Source: JAQYVZ01 sp035269105 (GTDB lineage: Bacteria > Desulfobacterota > Desulfuromonadia > Desulfuromonadales > BM103). Taken from it: a stretch of DNA of 22,732 nucleotides. The first letter of the stretch is position 1; each line of letters starts with the position of its first letter. Shown one piece after another: positions 1 to 7,310 of this stretch. Position numbers and translations under genes: made by a program. The DNA lies in NCBI GenBank assembly GCA_035269105.1, contig DATFJP010000213.1:1-22732 (forward strand). Direction: 5' to 3'. A model generated the notes under the pieces. That model searched no databases. It saw only the letters and a list, made by a program, of their open reading frames with translations, and was not told the origin of the DNA.

Positions 1-69
1 GGCAAGATCATGGACCAGATGCAGATTCCCCACGACCTGTTCCCCGCCTGGGCGCCCGGGCAGGCCTGA
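1..69 (+). CDS. UbiX-like flavin prenyltransferase, C-terminal end (partial)
   Basis: Only the last 22 codons and a TGA stop are present. The residues (KIMDQMQIPHDLFPAW) resemble the C-terminus of UbiX/Pad1 flavin prenyltransferases, which typically end with a 'vlD.lGi.hdL..rW' pattern. UbiX makes the prenylated FMN cofactor used by UbiD-type decarboxylases. The gene ends 14 nt before mqnE, so it is probably the preceding member of the menaquinone operon; a UbiX/UbiD-type pair is commonly found near futalosine-pathway genes. The assignment rests on about 22 residues plus context and is tentative. The start lies outside the window. Confidence 0.5.
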   Translation, partial: GKIMDQMQIPHDLFPAWAPGQA

Positions 70-83
70 AAGGAGCCGCTGGC

Positions 84-1163
84 ATGGATGCACTGATATC
101 CCGGCTGCACGGCAAAATTCAGGCCGGGGAGCGGCTTGCCGACGAGGAGGCCCTGCAGCTTTTCGCCAGCCGGGACCTGTTGGCCATTGGCGAACTGGCG
201 GCCGCAGCCAACCAGCGCCGGAATGGCGACAGAGTCTACTTCAACGTCAACCGGCATATCAACTACACCAATATCTGCGTCAATCAGTGCACCTTCTGCG
301 CCTTCAGTCGGACCGGCGAGGCAGAGGACGGCTACACCCTGGCCCTCAATCACATCCTGGAACGGGTTGCCGAAGCCCGGGCCGGCGGCGCCACTGAAAT
401 CCACATGGTGGGCGGGCTGCATCCCGATCTGCCCTTTGATTTCTATCTGGAGATGCTGGCTGCTATCAAAGCCGACAGCCCGGATATCCATATCAAAGCC
501 TTCACAGCGGTCGAAATCGATTATTTTTCCCGGCTCGCCGGCCAACCGGTGGAGGTGGTGATCGAGGAACTGAAAGAGGCCGGACTCGATTCCCTGCCTG
601 GCGGCGGTGCGGAAATTTTCAACCCGAAAGTGCGCAAGCGGATCTGCCCGGAAAAAATTTCCGGCGAACGTTGGCTGGAAGTCACGGAAAAGGTGCACAA
701 GGCGGGGCTCAAAACCAATGCCACCATGCTGTTCGGCCATGTCGAGACAGCCGCCGACCGCGTCGACCACATGGCCCGGCTCCGTCATCTGCAGGACCGG
801 ACCGGCGGTTTCCAGGCCTTTATCCCCCTGGCGTTCCAGCCCGACAACACCCGCATCCCGGCAGCGAAGGGGGTAGGCGGAGCAGATGCCCTGAAAACCC
901 TGGCGATCAGCCGCCTTTATCTGGACAACTTCCGCCATGTCAAGGCGTATTGGATCATGCTCGGCCTGAAGGTTGCGCAGGTCGCGCTTTGTTTCGGGGT
1001 CAACGACCTTGACGGCACCGTCGTCGAGGAGCAGATCGGGCATGAAGCCGGGGCCGGCTCGCCGCAGGCCCTCAGCAAGACGCAATTGATCGATCAGATC
1101 CGCAAGGCCGGGCGGATGCCGGTCGAGCGGGACACCCTTTACCGTGAAGTGCGGCGGTACTGA
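84..1163 (+). CDS. mqnE: Aminodeoxyfutalosine synthase (MqnE), radical SAM
   Basis: A 359-residue radical SAM enzyme of the futalosine pathway. MqnE joins 3-[(1-carboxyvinyl)oxy]benzoate with SAM to form 6-amino-6-deoxyfutalosine. The [4Fe-4S] cysteines form a CX3CX2C motif at C65, C69 and C72 (NICVNQCTFC). The stretch after it, TEIHMVGGLHPDLPF, is typical of MqnE rather than of its paralogue MqnC, which usually has 'TQLLxQGG'. A conserved DSLPGGGAEIF segment lies near residue 172. Length is normal for the family. The ATG at 84 has an AAGGAG Shine-Dalgarno 8 nt upstream. The gene lies 14 nt after the UbiX-like gene and 4 nt before mqnC, so co-transcription is very likely. The product is cytoplasmic. 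Nothing in it looks damaged. Confidence 0.93.
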   Translation: MDALISRLHGKIQAGERLADEEALQLFASRDLLAIGELAAAANQRRNGDRVYFNVNRHINYTNICVNQCTFCAFSRTGEAEDGYTLALNHILERVAEARAGGATEIHMVGGLHPDLPFDFYLEMLAAIKADSPDIHIKAFTAVEIDYFSRLAGQPVEVVIEELKEAGLDSLPGGGAEIFNPKVRKRICPEKISGERWLEVTEKVHKAGLKTNATMLFGHVETAADRVDHMARLRHLQDRTGGFQAFIPLAFQPDNTRIPAAKGVGGADALKTLAISRLYLDNFRHVKAYWIMLGLKVAQVALCFGVNDLDGTVVEEQIGHEAGAGSPQALSKTQLIDQIRKAGRMPVERDTLYREVRRY

Positions 1164-1167
1164 TGCC

Positions 1168-2232
1168 ATGCTGACGGAAATAGCCCTGAAAACCGGTCGC
1201 GGTGAGACACTGAGCCGCGAGGAGGCGCTCTTCCTGTTGACGGAAGCCGAGCTGCTCGATCTCGGCCAGTTGGCCGCCGCCGTCAGGAACCGCCTGCACC
1301 CCGGGGCAGAGGTCTCCTTCGTCATTGATCGCAACGTCAATTACACCAATATCTGTACCAGCAAGTGCCGGTTCTGCGCCTTCTATCGCGAGGCGGACGA
1401 TCCTGAGGCTTATTTGCTGGACATTGAGGTCATTTTCGGAAAAATCGAGGAGCTGGTTGCCCATCAGGGGACCCAGCTATTGATGCAGGGTGGCATGCAT
1501 CCCGACCTGCGGATCGATTGGTTCGAAAACCTGTTCCGGCGGATCAAGGAACGTTTTCCTGCGGTACAGGTTCATTGCCTGTCGCCGGCGGAAATCATCC
1601 AGATCGCCGAGCTGTCCGCTGTGAGCATGCCGGATTGCCTGCAGCGCCTGCATCGGGCGGGCCTTGATTCCCTGCCGGGCGGCGGCGCGGAAATCCTGGT
1701 CGATACGGTGCGCGGCAAGGTTTCGCCCAACAAGATCGGCTGGCAGGCCTGGGCGGAGGTCATGCGCGAAGCGCACCGGCTCGGCATGCCGACCACCGCC
1801 ACCATGATGTTCGGCATGGGCGAACAACCGCAGGACGTGGTCGAGCACCTGTTCCGAGTTCGACAGATCCAGGCCGAGACCGGCGGCTTCACCGCTTTTA
1901 TTCCATGGACCTTCCAGCCTGCCAACACCGAACTGGGCGGCGAAACGGCAAGCGGGGTCGATTATCTGAAAGTTCTCGCCCTGTCACGCCTGGTGCTCGA
2001 CAACGTACCGAATATCCAGGCCAGCTGGGTTACCCAGGGCGCCGGCCTGGCCCAGGTCGCGCTCTTTTTCGGCGCCAACGATCTCGGCGGGACCATGCTC
2101 GAGGAAAATGTCGTGGCGGCAGCCGGCGTGGCATTCCGCATGAGCCGGGAGGAGATCATCGACCTGATTCGGGAGGCTGGTTTCACACCGGCGCTGCGGA
2201 CGACGACCTACGAAGTTTTGCAGGCGTATTGA
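1168..2232 (+). CDS. mqnC: Cyclic dehypoxanthine futalosine synthase (MqnC), radical SAM
   Basis: A 354-residue radical SAM enzyme, paralogous to the preceding gene. MqnC cyclises dehypoxanthinyl futalosine in menaquinone synthesis. Cluster cysteines are C63, C67 and C70 (NICTSKCRFC). The segment TQLLMQGGMHPDLRIDWFE is diagnostic of MqnC, and DSLPGGGAEIL follows. The reading frame opens upstream at a GTG at 1144, but that would overlap mqnE and add eight unconserved residues. I prefer the ATG at 1168, 4 nt after the mqnE stop, where translational coupling can replace the weak ribosome site. With MqnE it supplies two radical SAM steps of the pathway; other Mqn genes are not in the window. Confidence 0.93.
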   Translation: MLTEIALKTGRGETLSREEALFLLTEAELLDLGQLAAAVRNRLHPGAEVSFVIDRNVNYTNICTSKCRFCAFYREADDPEAYLLDIEVIFGKIEELVAHQGTQLLMQGGMHPDLRIDWFENLFRRIKERFPAVQVHCLSPAEIIQIAELSAVSMPDCLQRLHRAGLDSLPGGGAEILVDTVRGKVSPNKIGWQAWAEVMREAHRLGMPTTATMMFGMGEQPQDVVEHLFRVRQIQAETGGFTAFIPWTFQPANTELGGETASGVDYLKVLALSRLVLDNVPNIQASWVTQGAGLAQVALFFGANDLGGTMLEENVVAAAGVAFRMSREEIIDLIREAGFTPALRTTTYEVLQAY

Positions 2233-2252
2233 GGGACAAGAGGAAAAGACCA

Positions 2253-3299
2253 ATGTTCATTCGCCAAAACATCGCCGAAATGTCCGGCTACGTTCCCGGC
2301 TTCCAGCCGCAGGAAGACGGCTGGATCAAGCTCAACACCAACGAAAACCCGTATCCGCCGTCGCCCAAGGTTGTTGAAGCAATCCGGGCAGAGCTGGTGA
2401 ATGATGGGGAAAGGCTGCGCAAATACCCCGATGCCGCCTGCCGGGCAGGGCGGGAGGCCGCCGCCGGACTTTACGGTTATCCGGCTGACTGGCTGATCAT
2501 GGCCAACGGCTCGGATGAACTGCTCAACAACCTGATTCGAGCCTGTGCCGCGGAAGGGGAGGAAATCGCCTACCTGCATCCTTCCTATTCCTACTATGCC
2601 ACCCTGGCCAGGGTGCAGGGTGCCAGAGTTCGCACCTTCCCTGTGACGGAAGATGGCGAGATCGGTGACTTCCCCGACCGCTACAGTGGCCGCCTGCTGT
2701 TGCTCACCAATCCGAATGCGCCCTTGGGTCTGAGTTGGAATGTCGATGAAGTCGCCGCCCTCGCTGTCCGCTGCAGTGGTCTGCTGGTCGTCGACGAGGC
2801 CTATGCGGATTTTGCCGAGCAGGACTGTCTCGAGTTGGTGCGGACTTTGCCGAACGTGGTGGTAACCCGTACTCTGTCAAAAAGCTACAGCCTGGCCGGG
2901 ATGCGGCTGGGCCTGGCGGTGGCGCGCCCGGAGATTGTCACTGCCCTCGACAAAATTCGCGACCACTACAATCTGGACCGCCTGGCTCAGGTGGCTCTGG
3001 TGGCGGCCCTGGAGGACCAGGACTATTTCCGAGACTGTGTCGCCCGGATTCGGGCCGGTCGCGAACGCTTCCGGCAGGAACTTCTTCAGCTCGACTACCG
3101 GGTCCTGCCCTCCGGTGGCAACTATGTCTTTGCCAGTCCCCCCGACCGGGACGGCCGCCGGCTCTACCAGGGCCTGTTCGACCGCAAGATCCTGGTCCGC
3201 TATTTCAGTGACCCGGTTCTGGCCCATGGCGTCCGCATCTCGATCGGCACCGACGAGGAGATGACCTGGGCACTAGCCGCCATGGCCGAAATCGGCTAA
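2253..3299 (+). CDS. hisC: Histidinol-phosphate aminotransferase (HisC)
   Basis: A 348-residue fold-type I PLP aminotransferase. HisC converts imidazole-acetol phosphate and glutamate to histidinol phosphate; some homologues also act on aromatic amino acid precursors. Visible motifs are LNTNENPYPPSP at residues 27-38, NGSDELLNNL (85-94), NPNAPLGL (153-160), the VVDEAYADF segment with D181, the PLP lysine K210 in TLSKSYSLAGMRLGL, and a C-terminal arginine in GVRISIGT. The usual NPN.PTG motif reads NPNAPLG here, a small substitution. Translation starts at the ATG at 2253 with an AGAGGA site upstream; the longer open frame from 1905 overlaps mqnC and is not coding. It lies 20 nt after mqnC and 20 nt before mutY. 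No other his genes are near, so an aromatic role is possible. Confidence 0.88.
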   Translation: MFIRQNIAEMSGYVPGFQPQEDGWIKLNTNENPYPPSPKVVEAIRAELVNDGERLRKYPDAACRAGREAAAGLYGYPADWLIMANGSDELLNNLIRACAAEGEEIAYLHPSYSYYATLARVQGARVRTFPVTEDGEIGDFPDRYSGRLLLLTNPNAPLGLSWNVDEVAALAVRCSGLLVVDEAYADFAEQDCLELVRTLPNVVVTRTLSKSYSLAGMRLGLAVARPEIVTALDKIRDHYNLDRLAQVALVAALEDQDYFRDCVARIRAGRERFRQELLQLDYRVLPSGGNYVFASPPDRDGRRLYQGLFDRKILVRYFSDPVLAHGVRISIGTDEEMTWALAAMAEIG

Positions 3300-3319
3300 A
3301 AACGGGAGAGGCCAAGCGC

Positions 3320-4450
3320 GTGGCGCGAGGTGATAAAAAGACCGAAGCAAGCGTGAAGCCAATCAATCCCGCGGAGAGCCTGCCTTTTCCAAGCCGGGCG
3401 ATCTCCGATCGCCTGCTTGCCTGGTACGGCCGAAAGGGTCGTGATTTGCCATGGCGGAACACGCGGGATCCTTACCGGGTCTGGCTCTCGGAGGTCATGC
3501 TGCAGCAGACGACAGTGGCTGCAGTTGTTCCCTACTACCATCGCTTTCTGGACCGATTTCCCACCCTCCAGGTTTTGGCTGAGGCCTCTCTCGACGAGGT
3601 CATTCAGTACTGGGCGGGGCTCGGCTATTATTCGCGGGCACGCAACCTGCACCGTGCCGCCCGGCAGGTTGCTGCCGAATTCGGCGGTAATTTTCCCGAC
3701 ACCCAGGAGGAGCTGTGCGCCCTGCCCGGGATTGGCCGCTCGACGGCCGGGGCGATCTTGTCGATCGCTTTCGATCAGCCGGCGCCGATTCTGGACGGCA
3801 ATGTGCGCCGGGTTCTGGTGCGTTTGTTCGCCTGGACCGAAGACCCGCGCAGTTCGCGGGCGGAACGCCGCCTCTGGCAATGGGCGGAGGTGTTGACCCC
3901 GTCCGACCGGGCTCACGATTATGCCCAGGCCATCATGGATTTGGGCGCCATGGTCTGCGTTCCGCGGCGGCCGTCCTGCCGGTTCTGTCCGCTCAATGAC
4001 TTCTGCCGCGCCTTTCAAGAGGGCTTGGCCGACATCTTGCCGCTGAAGCGCCCCAGGAAGGCGGTGCCGCTTCGCCGGCAGGCGGTTCTGCTGGCCTGCT
4101 GGCAAGCACGATTGCTGGTCACTCGCCGGCCGCCTAAAGGCTTGCTCGGCGGACTCTGGGAGTTTCCGGTTGTCGACTTGAACCAGGCGCAGCCTCACGG
4201 GAAGCAGTTGCAGCGGCTGCAGAATGATTTGGGCCTGCCGGGCAATCTTCGGCATTTGGGCACCATCCGGCATGTTTACAGCCATTTCAAGCTGGAACTG
4301 GAAGTCCATGCCCTGGACCTGGAAGATCGTCTTCTGGTTGCTGAAGGAGAGCAGCGCTGGTGCCCCATGAATGAACTCTCCCAATTGCCGCTGCACGGCG
4401 CGCATGATAAAGCGCTCGAGGTGTTTCTCAAGGACGTGGAAAGGGAATGA
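3320..4450 (+). CDS. mutY: A/G-specific adenine DNA glycosylase (MutY)
   Basis: A 376-residue base-excision repair enzyme that removes adenine mispaired with 8-oxoguanine. The N-terminal helix-hairpin-helix fold shows catalytic E58 in WLSEVMLQQT, the GLGYYSRARNL segment (101-110), the hairpin LPGIGRSTAGAI (135-146) and catalytic D159 in ILDGNVRRV. A [4Fe-4S] site of CX6CX2CX5C form is seen at C213, C220, C223 and C229. The C-terminal ~125 residues match the NUDIX-like MutY domain that recognises 8-oxoG (PPKGLLGGLWEFPV). Translation probably starts at the GTG at 3320, preceded by GGGAGAG; no ATG exists in the N-terminal region before the conserved motifs. It lies 20 nt after hisC on the same strand. 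The gene looks complete and functional. Confidence 0.93.
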   Translation: MARGDKKTEASVKPINPAESLPFPSRAISDRLLAWYGRKGRDLPWRNTRDPYRVWLSEVMLQQTTVAAVVPYYHRFLDRFPTLQVLAEASLDEVIQYWAGLGYYSRARNLHRAARQVAAEFGGNFPDTQEELCALPGIGRSTAGAILSIAFDQPAPILDGNVRRVLVRLFAWTEDPRSSRAERRLWQWAEVLTPSDRAHDYAQAIMDLGAMVCVPRRPSCRFCPLNDFCRAFQEGLADILPLKRPRKAVPLRRQAVLLACWQARLLVTRRPPKGLLGGLWEFPVVDLNQAQPHGKQLQRLQNDLGLPGNLRHLGTIRHVYSHFKLELEVHALDLEDRLLVAEGEQRWCPMNELSQLPLHGAHDKALEVFLKDVERE

Positions 4451-4529
4451 TTCCTGCATATCCCTGATCTGTCCCCAAGTTTTTTTCAGCGCAAACATGC
4501 TGTCTTCCGGACCGTTGGGAGTGCCGAGT

Positions 4530-6563
4530 ATGACCGCTCCGCAAGACAATATTCGCCAGCTGATTATCCGCCAGCGGCAGGCACCCGATCCCGAGTTGGA
4601 CGACCTTCTGCAGGTTCTGCAAAAGGAGTTCGGGCTTGATGCCTACACCGCCCGGCAGAGACTGATCGGTCCCGGCTTGGCGTTCTTCGGCAAGGGCGGT
4701 CGAGACAAAACCCAAGCTATCGCCAAATGCCTGCAGGATCACGGCTACGCCTGCTGGACCGTTCCGCCGACCAAGCCGCAATTTGCCCCGGACCGGCTGC
4801 GCGGCCTGGAGATTTCCCAGGATTGCATCCGCTTCGACTGTCAGCGCGGGCCGGTGAACCTGCAACGGGGAACTGCCGTGGTTGCGGTTCTCGCCGATTT
4901 ATCCGGAGGGCTGATCGACAAACATCTGCAACGGCTGCTGGCCCAGAACACCTACCGGGGTCGGGACGCCCTGCAGGTCCTGGGCCGCGCCGAAATGGCC
5001 CAGACCATATATCGCGGCCAACCGGTGTTCGATTGCTACCTGCTCGGCGACGACGGCAGGATCAGAAAGGCCGTCCGGGTTCTGGCCGGACGCTTCAATA
5101 TCGAAGGACTCGGCGGACGAGCCCGCATGAGCACCACGCAAAACCTGCAGGCGATGGTCAGTCTTGTCGAGGAATATGCCGAACCTCTTCAAATTCACTA
5201 CGATTTCGGTCTGGGGCAACTGCCGAAATGCCGGGTGTCACGCCTGGCCGACAATCCTGCGGCGACGATCGACAACCTGGACAGCCTGACCTACTATGGC
5301 TGGCTGGTCGCCAGCCTGCCGGGCGACGGCCTGGCCCCTTCCGCGCCTGCAGATGAGACCGGCATCTTTGCCGGCACGGTCGCCGCAGCGACTCTTGGCC
5401 AGCCGGCGGCTGCCGGTCCTGTGTCGCAGGCCGCAGCCGAAGCCGACCTGCCGGGTTTGACGGAGGTGGCACAAGAGCTGCGGGCAGCGGTCGGCGACGA
5501 ACCGGCAAAGGGTGCGGTGCAACCCGAGGCCAGACAACCGGGAAAATCTGGCAGGGATTTGCCGGCCCCCCCGGAACGTCCCGAACGCGGTTTTTCCGTG
5601 CGCAAAGGGCTGACCATCGGCGCCACCGCCGGCGGCGGCCTGCTCGGGCTGCTGGCGGGTCTGGGGCAGCTCGATCTGTTCGGCCCTCTGCTGCGCTACG
5701 CCACAGCGGCGGGGGTCTTCCCGGCGTTGCTGGCGGGCGCATTTTTCTGGGGGGGCTTTTACTTCATCCGCCTGAAGCGGCGGGTGGAGAACACCCCGAC
5801 CAGTAAAGTCCGCTCCATGGCCATGGGCATGGTGGAGGTTCACGGGCGGGCCAGCCGGCTTTATGCGCTGGTTTCGCCCATGACCCAATCGCCCTGCATC
5901 TTTTACCGGCTGCGCAAGTACCGGCGCGACCGGAACGACCGCTGGAAGCTGGTTCGCCAAATGGACAGCCGTCACGTTCCTTTCCAGGTGGATGACGGGT
6001 CCGGCCGGGTGACCGTCGACCCGACCGGTGCCTCGGTCCGGGCCAAGACCCGCCGAACCGGCTATCCCGGCGAATCGTCCCTGGCGTTTACCGCCTTCCG
6101 GCATGAATACGAGGATGAGAAGTGGGTCGAAGATCTCATTTACGAGGGAACCAGCCTCTATGTCCTCGGTTTTGCCTCTCCTCTCAAGGAGGAGCGGCCG
6201 ACCCTGCGGGAGCGGGCCGCAGCCCGTCTCCGCGACCTCAAGCTTGACCGTCGGGCTCTGCACCGCTACGATACGGATGGCGATGGTCGAATCAACCCGG
6301 TGGAATGGGACGCGGCCCGCAATGACGCCGAGCAGGCCGCCCTGCAGGAACATCTGGCGGAGCGCGGTGTTCGCAAGCGGCAGGAAGAGCATCTGATAAT
6401 CGCCCGGCCGCGCCAGCGGGGCCTGCCGTTCGTGATTGCCGAAACGATTTCGGAGGCGGCCCTGATCAGGCGCTACGGACTGATCAGTGTTCCTCTGCTG
6501 CTGGCCGGGCTGATCGCTGTCGGCTTTGCCGTTTTCAAGTTGCTGGAATACCTTAACGCCTGA
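4530..6563 (+). CDS. Membrane GIDE-domain protein with EF-hand and unknown N-terminal domain
   Basis: A 677-residue protein in four parts. Residues 1-265 form a soluble domain I do not recognise, containing a segment around 110-165 rich in beta-type residues and RGxPVFDCYLLGDDGRI. Residues 266-355 are an Ala/Pro-rich linker. Two hydrophobic segments (about 362-380 and 390-414) lead into a GIDE-like domain (about 428-555) with GMVEVHGRA and SPMTQSPCIFYR, as in the BAM/GIDE region of eukaryotic MUL1 and its bacterial relatives; no RING finger is visible, so ubiquitin ligase activity is not implied. A canonical EF-hand follows (DTDGDGRINPVE, D581/D583/D585/E592). A last membrane helix spans about 650-673. 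The ATG at 4530 has GGGAG 8 nt upstream; the upstream ATG at 4371 would overlap mutY. Pairing with lemA 29 nt downstream is a recurrent arrangement for GIDE proteins. Function is unknown. Confidence 0.75.
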   Translation: MTAPQDNIRQLIIRQRQAPDPELDDLLQVLQKEFGLDAYTARQRLIGPGLAFFGKGGRDKTQAIAKCLQDHGYACWTVPPTKPQFAPDRLRGLEISQDCIRFDCQRGPVNLQRGTAVVAVLADLSGGLIDKHLQRLLAQNTYRGRDALQVLGRAEMAQTIYRGQPVFDCYLLGDDGRIRKAVRVLAGRFNIEGLGGRARMSTTQNLQAMVSLVEEYAEPLQIHYDFGLGQLPKCRVSRLADNPAATIDNLDSLTYYGWLVASLPGDGLAPSAPADETGIFAGTVAAATLGQPAAAGPVSQAAAEADLPGLTEVAQELRAAVGDEPAKGAVQPEARQPGKSGRDLPAPPERPERGFSVRKGLTIGATAGGGLLGLLAGLGQLDLFGPLLRYATAAGVFPALLAGAFFWGGFYFIRLKRRVENTPTSKVRSMAMGMVEVHGRASRLYALVSPMTQSPCIFYRLRKYRRDRNDRWKLVRQMDSRHVPFQVDDGSGRVTVDPTGASVRAKTRRTGYPGESSLAFTAFRHEYEDEKWVEDLIYEGTSLYVLGFASPLKEERPTLRERAAARLRDLKLDRRALHRYDTDGDGRINPVEWDAARNDAEQAALQEHLAERGVRKRQEEHLIIARPRQRGLPFVIAETISEAALIRRYGLISVPLLLAGLIAVGFAVFKLLEYLNA

Positions 6564-6592
6564 TTTCCGTTCATAGACAAGGAGATCTCATC

Positions 6593-7162
6593 ATGACAGG
6601 CTGGATCGTACTGGGAGTCGTGGTTTTCATTCTGCTGGCGCTGGCGGTCTACGTGATCACCATCTACAATGGTTTCATCGCCCTCAAAAACAATATCGAA
6701 AGAAATTGGAGCAACATCGACGTTCTCCTCAAGCAGCGCTACGATGAACTGCCAAAGCTGATCAAGGTCTGCGAAGGCTACATGCAGCATGAACAGAAAA
6801 CCCTCGAGGCCGTCATCAAGGCGCGCAACATGGCCGGACAGGCCCGCACCGAGGAGCAGAAGATGGAAGCCCAGAACATGCTGTCCGACACCCTGAAGTC
6901 CCTCTTCATGGTGGTAGAAAGATACCCCGATCTGAAAGCTGACAAATCCTTCCAGCAGCTTGGCTACCGGATCACCGAACTGGAAGATCAGATCGCCGAC
7001 CGCCGCGAATTTCTCAACGAATCGGTCAATATCTACAATATCCGGCTGGACCAGTTCCCCGATGTGATCATCGCCCGGCTGTTCAATTTCGGCCGGCGCG
7101 AACTCTGGCAGATCGAATCGGCACATCGCCAGGATGTCGAAGTCGCTTTTCAGCATGCTTGA
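6593..7162 (+). CDS. lemA: LemA family membrane protein
   Basis: A 189-residue protein with one N-terminal membrane helix (about residues 4-24, GWIVLGVVVFILLALAVYV) followed by a helical soluble domain. Family signatures visible are YNGFIALKNNIERNWSNIDVLLKQRYDELPKL and, near the C-terminus, ESVNIYNIRLDQFPDVIIARLFNF. Length is typical of LemA. The biochemical role of bacterial LemA proteins is not defined; the soluble part probably packs as a helical bundle next to the membrane. The ATG at 6593 has AAGGAGA upstream, and the gene is 29 nt after the GIDE-domain gene. The two probably form a membrane pair (inference). It ends the co-directional block that starts with the menaquinone genes; the next gene has its own promoter. 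Confidence 0.9.
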   Translation: MTGWIVLGVVVFILLALAVYVITIYNGFIALKNNIERNWSNIDVLLKQRYDELPKLIKVCEGYMQHEQKTLEAVIKARNMAGQARTEEQKMEAQNMLSDTLKSLFMVVERYPDLKADKSFQQLGYRITELEDQIADRREFLNESVNIYNIRLDQFPDVIIARLFNFGRRELWQIESAHRQDVEVAFQHA

Positions 7163-7175
7163 AGGGAAGTCAAGC
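7157..7175 (+). terminator. Weak hairpin at the end of lemA
   Basis: GCTTGA (7157-7162) and TCAAGC (7170-7175) can pair over a 7-nt loop, and the stem contains the lemA stop codon. The following sequence is only moderately T-rich and has no clean T run, so this is at best a weak transcription end between the lemA block and the promoter near 7207. Confidence 0.2.
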
Positions 7176-7206
7176 CAAAGTCTTTGATTTCTTGTGCTTT
7201 TCATGA

Positions 7207-7235
7207 TTGTCCCGGCCTGTTTCCTCTGGTATGAT
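7207..7235 (+). promoter_or_regulatory. Sigma70-type promoter for the PocR/GGDEF gene
   Basis: TTGTCC (7207-7212) is followed after exactly 17 nt by TATGAT (7230-7235), which is preceded by TG one base before it (an extended -10). Transcription would begin near 7242, about 70 nt before the ATG at 7311. This makes the diguanylate cyclase gene independent of the lemA block. I saw no c-di-GMP riboswitch signature in the leader. Confidence 0.55.
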
Positions 7236-7310
7236 TAATTGCTGTTATGTTCATCCAAGGAGACTCGGAAATAACAGGCGGATAAACCCGCTCCCTTCCG
7301 GCAGGGGCAC

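Noticed and set aside
1144..1167. Upstream GTG start for mqnC
   Set aside because: It overlaps the mqnE end and adds eight residues without similarity; the ATG at 1168 fits the family length.
5238..6392. 384-codon open frame on the - strand
   Set aside because: Antisense to the GIDE-domain gene, without recognisable domains or a plausible start site.
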